Positions 34,224-45,960 are shown, numbered from the stretch's first letter. The stretch: DNA of 64,000 nucleotides from Heligmosomoides polygyrus polygyrus (GCA_947396885.1 OX377204.1:56097139-56161138); one strand, 5' to 3'. Made by a program: numbers and translations. Notes: a model not told the origin generated them from the sequence alone.

Positions 34224-34922
34224 TTGGCGAAGTTCTTTAACCAGGTTTTGGCGGAGAAGAAGGTGACTGAGTGTTGGCGTCAAAGCACGACGATTCCGAC
34301 TTGGAAGAAGAAGGGCAGTCCTGCAGACTGCTCCAATTACCGTCCGATTCGCTTGCCTTCGCACATGATCTTTGAGCGAATTGTCGAGGGACGGATTCGT
34401 GGCATCGTCCAGCTTTCCAGCAATCAGTGCGGCTTCGTAGCTGGCTGTGGCACCATTGATGCCATACATGCCGCCCGCCTCCTATTAGAGAAGCATCGCG
34501 AGAAACAGAAGCCAGTGCATATCGCCTTTCTCGGCTTGGAGAAGGCCTTCGATCGTGTACCGCGTGAAGTGATATGGTACGCCTTGCGACATCATGGAGT
34601 TCTTGAAGAGTTCATGGAGTGGGTGCGAATTCTCTACTCTTGTCCAAGGAATCGAGTTCAAGCTGCAGCTGGAACCTCAATGGAGTTTCCCATCTCTGTC
34701 GGGGTATACCAGGGTTCTGCCCTTTCCCCACTTCTCTTTGTTGTCGTGATGGATGCCATTACACGACATCTTCAGATGCCGGTCCCCTGGACTTTGCTTT
34801 ATGCTGATGACGTAATGCTCGCTAGCGAAGATAAAGATGAACTCGAGCGAGAGGTGCTAGCTAGGTGTGATCGCTTGGAGCGGTTTGGACTCAGATTGAA
34901 CGGGAAAAGTCCGAATATCTAA
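34224..34922 (+). pseudogene. RTE ORF segment: reverse transcriptase palm and fingers
   Basis: 232 codons covering the RT core. QSTTIPTWKKKG, the D-containing FLGLEKAFDRVP and the YADDV active-site box are intact. The frame is lost at about 34920; the thumb continues at 34937. Confidence 0.88.
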
Positions 34923-34936
34923 CGACGGACTTTACT

Positions 34937-35380
34937 GTGTCCATCTCCATCAAGGTCAACGGCATCGAGCTCCCACGCACTTCGGTCTTTAAGTACCTGG
35001 GATCACCAGTAGCATCCGATGGCAATCTGATGACTGAAGTGGACTCACGCATGAGTGCAGCTTGGTCCAAGTGGCGTTCGTTGACTGGCGTGCTCTGCGA
35101 CAAGAACCTGAAGTCAAAGATCTACAGAGCAGTCGTCCGGCCGGTAGCAACAATGTACGGCGCTGAGTGTTGGCCTGCGAATAAGGAAGCTGAAACGCGC
35201 CTCAGCGTCATGGAAACGAAGATGCTGCGCTGGACGGCCGGAGTCACGCGCATAGACCGCATCCGAAACGATGCCATTCGGCAGAAGTTCGGTGTCGCGC
35301 CGATAGCCGACAAGGTGCGCGAAGCTCGCTTACGACGGTACGGCCACGTTCTACGTGGAAAGGAAGACAGCGTCCGTTAG
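34937..35380 (+). pseudogene. RTE ORF segment: RT thumb and C-terminal region
   Basis: 147 codons: FKYLGSPVASDGNL, a WSKWRSLTGVLCD segment and a YGHVLRG end, matching the minus-strand copy at 2083-1575. A stop at 35378 precedes about 180 nt that still resemble coding sequence (a GRPKQRWADTLH-like stretch). Confidence 0.85.
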
Positions 35381-35864
35381 ATAGGCCTTAACTTCGAGGT
35401 AATTGGAAAGCGGCCTAGAGGGCGCCCAAAGCAGCGCTGGGCTGATACATTACATACGGACTTGAAAGCGGCTGGTGTCCACCCTGATCTAGCGCTGGAT
35501 CGGGAAGGGTGGCGTCATGACACCAGAATAGCGGACCCCGCGACAAAGTGGGACAGACGTTGAAGAAGAAGAAGAAGAAGAAGAAGAAGAAGAAGAAGAT
35601 TTTTCCACTGTGATTTGGGTCTATATTTTTTCGGCAAATGACGCTAAATCGAGATCATATAGAAGATCGTTTCAGAAAAACATAGTTTATCACTGTGGGT
35701 CAAACGGGCTTAAAATTCTGTAGGGTACGATTTCACTTTCAGGCGCTGTTTCCTGCAGAAGAGGGAAAATTCTTCTCGAGGCAAGTCCGTCTTTCAGTTG
35801 CCATTCCTTCATCGATTCGAAGAGCGCTTCAAAAATCTTGTCATTGTCACCCTTTTCCGGTTAA

Positions 35865-36140
35865 CCCTTTACTGCCCCCCCCCCCTCTTTGTCGGTCCCT
35901 ACTACTGCTCTCAACTTCACTGGACCTCGATTTATTTGTCCGCTCTTCACTGGTACCCCTATCCTTCACCGGTCCCCCTTCACTGGACCCCCCCCCCCTC
36001 TTCACCGGTCCCCATAACATAACTGGTTCCACCTTTACTGGTACCCCCTTTTCTGGTCCCCTCTTCACTGGTCCTCCTTTATTGGTCAATCCATTACCGG
36101 TGCCTCCTTACTGAACCACCACCCTTCACCGCTCCCTACT
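35865..36140 (+). repeat. degenerate CACTGGTCCCC repeats, copy 2
   Basis: More than ten spaced TTCACTGG and CTGGTCCCC words. It ends where the 36150 array begins. Related words occur at 27150-27330, 59580-59600 and 60170-60210. Confidence 0.7.
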
Positions 36141-36149
36141 GGTCCCACC

Positions 36150-36830
36150 TTCATAACACGTCGTCTGAATCCAGACAGGCCTTTCGCGACATCAGTGACA
36201 CTTCTCCTAAAAAACCAAAAGAAAACCAGGCACCTGATGAACGACGCCGGTGATATGTGTTCTCAATCCGGACTGCTTTGAGCGACATTGGTGACACCTC
36301 TTCTGAAACCGGACGGCTGACAAACGGCGCCGGTGATGTGTTCTCAATCCGGACGTCCTTTGAGCGACATCGTTGACACGTCGTGTGAATTCGGAATCCC
36401 TGGCACGACATCGTTGACACGTCGTCTGAATCCGGACAGGCATTTCGCGACATTGATGACACCTCTTCTCAACCCAGGCACCTGATGAAGGACTCGGTAC
36501 ATGTCTTCTCAAGCCGGACATCCTTTGCGTGACATCAGTTACACGTCTTCTTAACCCAGACACCCATTACGCGTCATCAGTGACACGTCGTCTGAATCCG
36601 AACACCCCTTGCGCGATATCGATGGCACCCTTCTCAACCTGGAGTCCTTTGTGCAACATTGGTGACATGTCTTCTAAACCCAGACGTCTGTTGAACGACG
36701 TCGATGACACCTCTTCTGAACTCGGACGCTCGCTTTCACGACGTCGATGACACTTGTTCGGAACTTGGACGCCCTTTGCGTGACATTGGCGACACGTCTT
36801 CTGACCCCTCTCTACACTACGTAGGTGACA
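36150..36830 (+). repeat. degenerate minisatellite, unit about 50 bp
   Basis: Roughly a dozen units on the pattern GACACGTCKTCTGAAYCCGG, then a GCGACATYGRTGACAC box. Similar units occur at 26280-26470 and near 60230-60310. Confidence 0.7.
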
Positions 36831-36959
36831 CCACACAACTACACCCCCCCCCCCATCCCCACACTTCCCCCAACACACTCCTCCAGCACTTCTGTGCAAA
36901 CAAACAAATACACGCATTCACCCAAAGACAAACGAGCGTTCCCGCTTATGTATAGTAGG

Positions 36960-38150
36960 CCATCCTAAGCTACAATAACAAAAGCGCAACGAACGCGGAA
37001 CCAAAATGGAGGTCGGTTGAGAACCAAGGACTCTCTGTAGTGCTTCGACGAATCACAAGAAAATGATTAAGACAACGGCGTTTTAAGAAAGATCCTCTGT
37101 GGGTAGCTGTGAAGGCTAGAACATGCCTTGGTCAATCTTCTCTGAGATGGTATAGCCGCTTCGACCTCGACCACACAGACCTGCAAATCATACGCCTCGG
37201 TTGGTACATTTGGTACTCTTCTTCGCAAAGCATAAGGTTGGTTGTTCCACACGTTCTGGTAAGCAGCAGTCTTAACAGAGATGGTGGTAGTCGGAAAGCA
37301 GACATATATGTAGAACTCCCCGACCGCTTTACGAGATGATAAAGGTTCGTTGCCTTGACGTCGACCACTTAATCCATGTACTTCTATATTTACTTAGAGG
37401 ATGATCAACGAATTCGTGGGGATCGTGGGGATTCTTAAAACAACCTGTCGAGGGTAATAGGGAATTGTCTGAGAAACACTGTAGTGGTCTCCAAATTTTC
37501 TACGGACCTTTGGGTACGCGAAAATGACAGAAAACTCTAGCACTTCAAAGCGGTCTGATATCGCGAAATTGACGCCCGGAATGGCCGTGTCGTGCATAAA
37601 AATTATCCTGCAAAGGGTTCCGAATTTGAATACTAGGTAGATCACAGAATCTGACAAATTTCTAATGGAAGTGAGAAGAAGAGACATCCGCCAGGAAAGC
37701 GACAACGATATGATGGCCGAGTGGAGCGTCGCGGGCTTGTAAGATAGTGTCCAGGACCGATTTCGGGAGGTGGGGTTTAGGCTTTCCTAGCGGCAATTTT
37801 TGTATTTTCATCAGTGTAGAGTGCGTTTTGAGGGTGCGGCAGTGCACCTTCTCGCTTTTCAATTTCGTTTTTAACCTCTTTCAGATGTGGAACAGGCTAG
37901 CGTTCGTCGGCTACGTTTAGAAATGTGTCACGTAGTAACCTCATTTGAATACATGACGGACATTGCTCTGATCCATCACCAAGATATGATGATCGCCCTT
38001 CGTACTTCTATAGAGAACACTTCTTTGTGACTTTTACTAATTCTACTAAATGTTACCAAATCTGGGATGTTTTATCCATCTTACTTTGTTTGTCGCATTG
38101 CTGGCTATTTTTCCATGGACCACTCTCCCCTACTCCAGGAGGAGGGTTCA
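36960..38150. other. unassigned sequence with a diverged foldback arm
   Basis: 37440-37640 resembles 6440-6610: GTAGTGGTYTYCARATTTYC, then CCRTGTCGTG. Open frames at 37067-37368 are unassigned. Confidence 0.45.
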
Positions 38151-38151
38151 G

Positions 38152-38780
38152 TTAGGCCTATGGTATAATCTAGAGTTGAGCTTTTCGACATTTTTTTTTC
38201 GAAAGTCGAACAATCGAATAACTCGATTTTTCGCTGTCCTCGAAAATCGAGCAATCGAATAACTCGATTTTTCGCTGTCTTCGAAAATCGAGCAATCGAA
38301 TAACTCGATTTTTCGCTGTCCTCGAAAATCGAGCAATCGATTAACTCGATTTTTCGCTGTCTTCGAAAATCGAGCAATCGAATAACTCGATTTTTCGCTG
38401 TCCTCGAAAATCGAGCAATCGAATAACTCGATTTTTCGCTGTCTTCGAAAATCATGCAATCGAATAACTCGATTTTTCGCTGTCTTCGAAAATCGAGCAA
38501 TCGAATAACTCGATTTTTCGCTGTCCTCGAAAATCGAGCAATCGAATAACTCGATTTTTTAATGTTTTCGAAAGTCGAGCAATCGAATAACTCGATTTTT
38601 CGCTGTTCTCGAAAATCGAGCAATCGAATAATGCGATTTCTTACTGTTTACGAAAGTCGAACAATCGAATAACTCGATTTTTTGAAATTTTCGAAACCGA
38701 ACAATTTTTTACTGTTTTCGAAAACCAAACAATCGAATAACTTGATTTTTTGCTGTTCCTGAAAGTCGAGCAATCGTATA
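38152..38780 (+). repeat. 41-bp satellite array A, about 14 units
   Basis: It begins with the motif GTTAGGCCTATGGTATA (38151-38167), then units of 41 bp that contain CTCGATTTTTCGCTGTCC and GAAAATCGAGCAATCGAATA. Each unit can fold on itself (CTCGATTTT...AAAATCGAG). The long minus-strand open frames here are a by-product of the stop-free unit. Confidence 0.92.
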
Positions 38781-39426
38781 AATTCGTCCCTCTGCTACCA
38801 AGCCTGCTGAGCCACGCGTTAAAAAAGCAGTTTGTTTGAACACAGCCTAATAATTATGCAGGGAACACTAACAGTGTTTAGAAAATCGTATATCATCTGA
38901 AATTTGGGACGTGTTCTGCAGTCTGTGAGAGAGTTATTGACGGTTTCGAATTCCTGATATAGCTGTAAAAACAGGTTATTGTAATGGCATCCAAGTCATA
39001 ACGTTTCTAAGCGCTACCTCTGATAAGAACATTTGATGACATTGCTCTTGTTCAATTTCGCCGCCACGTGTTTGCTGTTTTTAGTATTCCGGCAACATAG
39101 TCATAACCCACTGCAAATGTAACTACGAGATTTATCATATGTGCGGCGCAGCGAAGACTGCAAGAATTAATAGTTGATCAAGTTACAAAGCTACCACAGA
39201 AGAGTTCATTTTCGTTTGCAGTTTTTAGTTGTCTTCATAACATTCGGAACCGGTTGCGCAAGCGAACTCTTCTATACGCAATTTCCATTTTCAGCGGAAA
39301 CTCTTCAAACAAATATAACACCTCGAAAAACACTTTCCATGCTTCCCTGCAATGGTACGCAGGGGAATCGAAAGGAATCTGCTATGCCCTGGCTTGGAGA
39401 CCTGATAGACCGCGAATTGTTGCCAT

Positions 39427-39427
39427 T

Positions 39428-39464
<37 letters not shown>
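39427..39464 (+). repeat. (GA)n microsatellite
   Basis: An uninterrupted run of GA dinucleotides, about 18 units. Confidence 0.95.
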
Positions 39465-39466
<2 letters not shown>

Positions 39467-39582
39467 GTGCTGCGAAATTGCGCGCATATATGGTGAAGAG
39501 TGAAGTTGTCCTACTTCATTTAGCGGCACCGTATTGAATGAGGACGAGAAATCCAACCGATTTGATTTGAAAGGTGTCAATT

Positions 39583-39857
39583 CTAAAATGGAACTAACAC
39601 AGATGAATATAAGTAACGGAAACGAAACAAGGACGGACGCTTCCAATGCTTGGAAAATGAGGCAGTCAGTTGGCGCAAGAATATGGTGGGTGAATGAGAA
39701 GTTCCACTTCCAACTCCTGCAGTTTCAGCAACGTTGTGTGTGTTGTCTTGCGAGAGTATTGGCCTGCCCCTTTTGACTAATCTTGAGGACCCAATTGCAA
39801 GGCTCCTCCTCATGCTGTCCAGCTGATTACGGTAGACCGCAGTTAACGCTTCACCAG
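39583..39857 (-). pseudogene. mariner transposase, C-terminal part (split by Harbinger insertion)
   Basis: On the minus strand it continues the mariner at 45335-45930: PGEALTAVYRNQLDSMRRSL, then a RPILSQDN block (HDN-type catalytic box decayed). The reading frame of the N-terminal part ends at FMRP|G at 45335 and resumes here at the same codon. The target bases CAG are present on both sides of the insertion. The transposase was already decayed, as the SQDN box and C-terminus do not match an active enzyme. Confidence 0.88.
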
Positions 39858-40890
39858 GGGCCGGATTCATGAACGATTTACCGGCGGGTAAGTGTAAGAT
39901 TTACCCCCACCCCCCACTTACGCGCGATTCATGAACGCGCGGCGGGGAAAATCGGGGGTAAGTGTCGAGGTAAATACTACCCCGTCGGCTCGTCGGGGAA
40001 CATTTACCTTCAAGGCGAGGGTTTTGCTCCGCGGCCAATTTCTGACCCAGTGCATGCCTCCGCTGGCCCGTGGCCAGCCTGGCCACCAGCCGCAAAATCA
40101 ATGCCTGGCTGGGGCGCCTAGTCGCCGTCGTTCTTCGCCGTCGTCCTTCGCCGTCGTCCTTCGCTCCCACGGTGAGTTGCTTCAACTTTTGTTTTCTCTA
40201 TTGCTATTACATGTCACCGTTTTTTTGGCTCTGTGGACCATGGCGGCCCACAATGCCACTTGTTTTTAAGTGAGTTGTTCTTTTAGTGGCATTGTGGGTC
40301 CGCTTGGGCCACCATGAGCCTAGTCCACCCACGCAAATCGTATTTTACGATTTGCGTGGGTGGACTATGCCCGTCCGCCACCTTAGTCCTCCTTGGCAAA
40401 TGTTGTCTATGGAGGCTACTGTGGTGGATGGCACCCATTGTCAGCCATGTAGGCCCACATTTTCCATTGCTTCTCCATTACTATACTACTAGTTTCCACT
40501 CCTCCTTCTCCTCCCCCCCCCCCCCTCCCCCTCGCCCTAACTTACATTTGACATTTCATTTTCTCTGAATACGATGCTGCTAGTGTCGGTGGCAGCGACT
40601 TCCCAGCAGCAAATGTGACTGCTTGGTTTCGCTGTTAACTGATGCGCTCAGCAAAAGATTTCTTCATCCTCATTCCTTTCTCCCTACCACATTGCCCTAC
40701 TATCAAAATTCCGATTGCACTCCTACTCACTGCTGATATTCTCTTATTAGACGCTGAACTATATTCACTACCTGTATTCTGTCTGCTATGATGGTGAGTG
40801 TTTTACATTTTGCTCAATTTGTTATTCGAGATTTCCGCGAGTAGCTGTGAGCAACTAAGCGATCTGCCACACATGCGGAAATGTTCTTAA
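39858..40890 (+). repeat. left terminal inverted repeat of Harbinger element
   Basis: About 1.03 kb, inverse of about 44325-45334 with small differences, including CCACGCAAATCGTATTTTAC and the AAATGTTCTTAAATGAGA inner end. Confidence 0.85.
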
Positions 40891-41499
40891 ATGAGACAAT
40901 ATCTGCTTCTTTTACATTTTGACAATTTGTCACGTATTGTTTCATGGCTCAGGTATTCGGTTAGCATGTGATATTACATCTTATTTCCTTCTCTCATTTC
41001 CCTGCTAATTAGGCAATGTAGGTGGCTCGCGGATGGCAAGGGCATGCAACCCGTCGGGACCTTAGGGTAGGTTCGTAGCCGCAATGGCCTCGTATACTGT
41101 CGCGTGCGCTACCACAGGCTCTTTCGGGTCAATCTGAGTCCACGAGCCACACCCCTCGTTGGCTAAGGATGAAGGGATCTTCAGTTGCGCTGCTGTGAAC
41201 GATACTACCTGCTGCTTGGTGCTGCTCTCATTTGTCTCAATTCTTTCAAGTCTCTATCTTTCTACTTTCCATAACCCAACCCCAGTATACGACTTTGTCA
41301 GGGCTTCCACTGGTAGTCACGAGTTTATTTGACGTCGTGAACCCAGTATAGTCTATGACAGAGAAGTTAATTGTCCGAACCATATTAGGAGATGGTAAGT
41401 GTGAGCGGTCATATTCTGTAACTCATGGATGTCGTGATTTATCTTTGAGATGGAAATCCGTTTAATACCTTCATGTGATATAGGAGCACTCCCTTACAG

Positions 41500-42752
41500 A
41501 TGTCGAGAAAGAATGCAGTGCAGTTCCAGGAGAGGGAGTTGACTGTGCTGATGGACCTATATGTAAAAAACTATGCCAAATATCATGGCAGCTTTAGTGC
41601 AGGTGAGTTCTTCCCAACTTCGTCTATTGTTTTTACACTTTACTGAATAGGTGGCAAAGTTGGAAAGGGCGTCCGCGAGACGCTGCACGAGGCTTGGGCG
41701 GAGGCTGTTAGCAGTCTGGGTGTTGCCTCTCGAACGAAGCTGCAGATAGAAGAGAAGATTAAGAACGAGCGGAAGAAGGTGCAGAAGTTCCTTATGGAAG
41801 AGGTTCGGATTTCTGGTTGCACTATTGTTGCACCTCCCAGTCTTGCTTCGAACCAAAAAAGACTTTTAGAAGGCAAGAATAGGAGGAACAGGAGGAGGGC
41901 GACCTGTCGTTGCGCCGCTCCCTTCATACTTAGATCCGTTGCTGCAGCTGATGACAGATACGCATGAAGCAGGGAACCCAGCTCTCAGTAAACATCCAAA
42001 CATCCTCTCTTGTTTATTTGCGAACAATTTATCACTTGTAAAGGGTATAAGCAAATAATCTATATTCAGTGGACACAGTAGCGGATCGCCCTGAGGATCA
42101 GCAGCGTGTTTCTGCGGAAGCAGTGCGAAGGCAAAGCCTCCGTCCTGAGGACGAGCAAAGCACGTCTGTTGAAGCACTGTTTGCAACTGAAAGGCGACTT
42201 TTCATATATATATATATCGTATTGCAAACAGCATATCGTATCGTATGCAAGTTGTTGCATACTATTACATATTACTACATATTATGTATCCAATATTTAC
42301 AGAAAGCCTATTATAAGGACTGAGCCTGAAACGGAGGACGATGAACCAATGGAGCAGCAGACGCCCGTGGTGCTTGCGAAGAAATCAAGGAAGAGATCAT
42401 ATGCTTCGCAAGTTTTTTCACATGTTGCCTTCAATTGCCTGTTGAATCAAGACCACAGTATCTCTGTTCCAGATCAGCTCGAGAAGCCCTCGGGTCGTAC
42501 AGCGACGCCCGCACGGCGCTGTACCTGGAGGAGGCGAAGCTGTCGAAGCTTCGTCAAGAAGAGGCGATTGTGGCGACCGAAGCCCGGAGGAAGGAATTGG
42601 AGAAGCTGAACCTTGAGATCGAGGTGCTCAAGGCGAAGAAGCAATTCTTCGAAGCATCTCGTTCTCCGACGAGGCAGCCATATCCATACACCTATGGACC
42701 ACCACCTGGGCCACCACCTCCGTCGGTCTCATATCCGTATTACAATGTGTAG
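41500..42752 (+). CDS. Harbinger accessory protein, Myb/SANT-like DNA-binding (six exons)
   Basis: Proposed exons are 41500-41602, 41651-41802, 41870-41987, 42070-42250 (end uncertain), 42303-42411 and 42459-42752; introns are about 48-82 nt. The N-terminus (QERELTVLMDLYVKNYAKYH, then KVGKGVRETLHEAWAEAV) looks like the trihelix/Myb-SANT domain that PIF/Harbinger elements carry beside the transposase, where it aids DNA binding and nuclear import. The middle has GGGRPVVAPLPSYLDPLLQL and a REDQQ-type acidic region. The C-terminus has a charged coiled coil (EEAKLSKLRQEEAIVATEAR) and a Pro/Tyr-rich tail. All junctions but one are in phase with clear GT/AG signals. Confidence 0.75.
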
Positions 42753-42887
42753 TAATACGGTGATAAAGATTTTATTAAATAAGGGCTTGGTAAAAAAAAT
42801 GTCGCTTTCTACCCCCTATTTCAGTGGCTTTGTTTGATCGCTCAAGTTCAGAAATTCTAATCCGTTTTGTTAAACAGATAAACAGAT

Positions 42888-44265
42888 ATGGACAACGAGG
42901 ATAGAGAGTTGGCAGAAATGCTCATCCGGGCTGCGACTCCTCGCCATTTTCGTCCAAGGCTGAGTCCGCTGGATGTGCTGGATGATCACGCCTTCCGGCA
43001 GAGGTTCCGGATCTCGCGCCGAGGGTTCCAGTTCGTCCTCGGGCTCATCGAAGAGGACCTTAGCCCGGAGACCTTGAGGTCGCACTCACTCTCCAGCGCG
43101 CAGAAGTTGGGGATCTTCCTAGAGACAATAGGCAGCTCCAGCTTACAGGTATTTGCTTTGTCTTGTCATCTATGGAAGGTCTTAAATGCTTTTTAGCGCA
43201 CGACGGCAATTACTCTCGGCTGCTCGCAGTCGACAGTTAGCCGGGTAGTTGGAGAAGTGAGTGGAGTGTTTTGGGAAAGGCGGAAGGAGTTCATTACCTG
43301 GCCAACGGATGAAGAGCGGGCAGCTATGAGCAGAAGGTATTCAACTAAATTCGTACGTCGAAGATAGGTGTTTATTCGTGCCCTTCAGATTCTTCGCTCT
43401 GTGTGGAATCCCAAATATTGTAGGTGCTATAGACGGCACACACGTAAAAATTATAGCACCTACGGAGTGGGAGGATTGCTATGTAAATAGGTACGCCAGA
43501 AAGTTATGATTCTCCAAACCTATATTACAAATTGTTTTAGAAAGGGATTCCACTCCATCAATGTCGGCGCTATTGCCGACTTAGATCTAAAGTTCATATG
43601 GCTGAACGTCGCCTTCCCAGGGAAAACGCACGACTCAAGGGTAAGAATCTGATAGCATGTTTCAATATTCTACATATTTTTATTAAGGTTTTCCGTTCGG
43701 ATGGTCTGTACGAAGACCTGCAGCGTGGAAGGAAGCGTGGCGTCCTCCTTGGTGACAGCGCGTATCGCTTAGAGCGATTCTTGCTGAAGCCCTACCTCGG
43801 AGACGGGAGGACAGAAGCACGTGAGTTGGACGTTGGAGCATTTCATATGTATCGATTCAGATGCTAAAAATGAAGTTCAAATTCAGAAGTGCGCTTCACT
43901 GAGGCGCTGCAGAAAGGAAGAGTTTGCGTGGAGCGCGCGTTCGGGGCGCTGAAGAGGCAGTTCCTGGCGCTACACACGGAGCTGCAGTGAGTCTTGGCAG
44001 CAACATAGATGTGAGGCGGCAATTTCTACACATATCCTTTAGATATAATCCCACCACAGCGGGGAAGATTATAAATGCAGCGGTGTGCCTCCGCAACCTC
44101 TGCATCCTCACGAATGAGGCTGCATTCGACTCGGTTGAAGAATCAGCAAGCGACTATGGTGACGCTGGAGACGCTGGAGACGCACAATACAGCGGAAGTC
44201 GAGAAGACGGGACGGTGCGGGACTATGTGGTTCAACGATACTTCTTGAGCCAGCCGAGACCATAG
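42888..44265 (+). CDS. PIF/Harbinger DDE transposase, apparently intact (seven exons)
   Basis: Exons 42888-43148, 43197-43336, 43389-43490, 43541-43640, 43688-43820, 43887-43986 and 44043-44265 give 352 residues with every junction in phase and no stop. An N-terminal helix-turn-helix region (LGCSQSTVSRVVGEV) is followed by the DDE nuclease. The first Asp lies in IVGAIDGTHVKI, the second in GVLLGDSAYRL and the Glu in VCVERAFGALKRQF. Family members are about 330-400 residues, so the length is normal. The start ATG is followed by an acidic MDNEDRELAEML. A polyadenylation signal AATAAA lies at about 44290. This is the HARBI1-related enzyme type, expected to cut and rejoin the element's ends. Confidence 0.9.
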
Positions 44266-44324
44266 TTTTTTCAATTACTGCATTGAAATGAAATAAAATG
44301 TGGAAATTTGTTGTTGTTGTCTCA

Positions 44325-45334
44325 TTTAAAAACATTCCCGCATGTGTGGTAGATCGCTTAGTTGCTCACAGGTACTCGCGAAAATCTCGAATAACAAATT
44401 GAGCAAAATATAAAACACTCACCCTCATAGCAGACAGAATACAGATAGTGAATATAGTTCAGCGTCTAATAAGAGAATATCAGCAGTGAGTAGGAGTGCA
44501 ATCGGAATTTTGATAGTAGGGCAATGTGGTGGGGAGAAAGGAATGAGGATGAAGAAATCTTTTGCTGAGCGCATCAGCCAACAGCGAAACCAAGCAGTCA
44601 CATTTGCTGCTGGGAAGTCGCTGCCACCGACACTAGCAGCATCGTATTCAGAGAAAATGAGATGTCAAATGTAAGTTAGGGCGAGGGGGAGGGGGGGGGG
44701 GGGGGGAGAAGAAGGAGGAGTGGAAACTAGTAGTATAGTAATGGAGAAGCAATGGAAAATGTGGGCCTACATGGCTGACAATTGGTGCCATCCACCACAG
44801 TAGCCTCCATAGACAACATTTGCCAAGGAGGACTAAGGTGGCGGACGGGCATAGTCCACCCACGCAAATCGTAAAATACGATTTGCGTGGGTGGACTAGG
44901 CTCATAGTGGCCCAAGCCGACCCACAATGCCACTAAAGGAACAACTCACTTAAAAGCAAGTGGCATTGTGGGCCGCCATGGTCCACAGAGCCTAAAAAAC
45001 GATGACATGCAATAGTAATAGAGAAAACAAAAGTTGAAGCAACTCACCGTGGGAGCGAAGGACGACGGCGAAGGACGACGGCGACGGAAGACGGCGAAGG
45101 ACGATGGCGGCGGCTAGGCGCCCCAGCCAGGCATTGATTTTGCGGCTGGCGGCCAGGCTGGCCACGGGCCAGCGGAGGCATGCACTGGGTCAGAAATTGG
45201 CCGCGGAGCAAAACCCTCGCCTCGGCCGTCATGAATCAGAAAACGGGGGTAAGTTCGGGGAAAGTGGCGGGTAAATGGCCGTCGAGGTAAGTGGGGGTAG
45301 AATTTACCTCCGGCCGCGTTCATGAATCCGGCCC
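44325..45334 (-). repeat. right terminal inverted repeat of Harbinger element
   Basis: Inverse partner of 39858-40890. It begins just past the transposase stop and AATAAA signal. Confidence 0.85.
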
Positions 45335-45960
45335 CAGGTCTCATGAAGCTGTAGTAGATGACTCCATAGGTAGACCACCAAACAGACACCATCAATTTTT
45401 TGGTGGATGTTGGCTTTCGGAATGTGTTTCGGGGCTTCATCTTTATCGAACCATCGTGCCAAGCGCTTACGATTGTCGTGGAGAATCCATTTCATCACAG
45501 CCAACAATGCGATGTAAAAAATGTCCGGATTTTTGCCGTGAAAGCAAAGAAAGACAAGCATCGAAACAGCACAACAACTTTTGCTGCTCGCTCAACTCGT
45601 GCGGAACGCATTGATCGAGCATCTTTGCCGATTTGATTCAAATGGTCCAATGTTGTAGGGATAGATACCTTGAATTTTGCTGCTAATTCAAGCGTAGTTT
45701 GCGGAATTTCGCCTTCCACTACAGCTTTCAATTTATCGTTATCCACCTTGGACACAGTCACGTGGCCTATTTTCAAGAATAAATCGCCAGATGAAAGCTT
45801 CTCGAACCACCGACGTACTGTGTGTTCGCTATCCTCATAATCGCCGAAAACCTCACTAATATTCCGGACCGCCTGCGACGCCTGCTCCCACGACGGAACT
45901 CATTCGAAACAACACAAATTTACTACTTCCATGGTTTCGAAAAACTGCTCTAAAAAGACA
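45335..45960 (-). pseudogene. mariner transposase, N-terminal and central part
   Basis: The minus strand reads KIGHVTVSKVDNDKLKAVVE and a TTLELAAKFKVSIPTTLDHL helix-turn-helix. After a frameshift it reads WILHDNRKRLARWFDKDEAP and SVWWSTYGVIYYSFMRPG, then the Harbinger insertion. The first catalytic Asp (normally CDEKW) is lost (AVMKW). Together with 39583-39857 it formed one mariner copy of about 0.9 kb. Confidence 0.9.

Larger units (their letters stand above)
32500..35599 (+). mobile_element. RTE-type LINE, nearly full length
   Basis: The leader (32500-32830) is followed by an AP endonuclease: TLNVGT near 32825, CNQAKDEFWSLLDEK, VIIVAGDLNGHVGA at 33203-33240 and SQIDFVLVKDRDRS. A linker and a reverse transcriptase follow, with NYRPIRLPS, FLGLEKAFDRVPREVIWYAL, a GVYQGSALSPLLFVVVMDAI block and LLYADDV. 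The element ends in a (GAA)n tail at 35561-35599, typical of RTE elements. Main frames are 33300-34220, 34224-34922 and 34937-35380. A stop at 34218, a frameshift near 34920, a stop at 35378 and early endonuclease frameshifts make it inactive. It is the reference for the fragments at 1500, 10140 and 54860. Confidence 0.93.
39858..45334 (+). mobile_element. PIF/Harbinger-like DNA transposon, 5.48 kb, about 1-kb TIRs
   Basis: Both ends are GGGCCGGATTCATGAACG, inverted, flanked by CAG (39855-39857 and 45335-45337). Read differently, the flank is a 5-bp CCAGG duplication with ends starting GGCC. The inverted repeat runs inward to about 40890 on the left and from about 44325 on the right. Between the arms are two plus-strand genes with short introns: a Myb/SANT-like accessory gene and a DDE transposase. 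Each arm also holds a perfect 22-bp palindrome (40321-40342 with 40346-40367, and its mirror near 44860-44905). The element splits a mariner. Confidence 0.92.

Noticed and set aside
35375..35392. TAGGCCTTAAC as another copy of the TAGGCCTATG terminal motif
   Set aside because: It is part of the RTE coding sequence and lacks the TATA half of the motif.
38105..38623. 172-codon minus-strand open frame
   Set aside because: It lies wholly in the 41-bp tandem array; the stop-free unit makes the frame.
38152..38780. CRISPR-like appearance of the 41-bp repeats
   Set aside because: Units are contiguous with no unique spacers, and the genome is eukaryotic.
40286..40568. Frames repeated at 44648-44933
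   Set aside because: They lie in the Harbinger inverted repeats and exist twice because the arms are copies; no coding motif.
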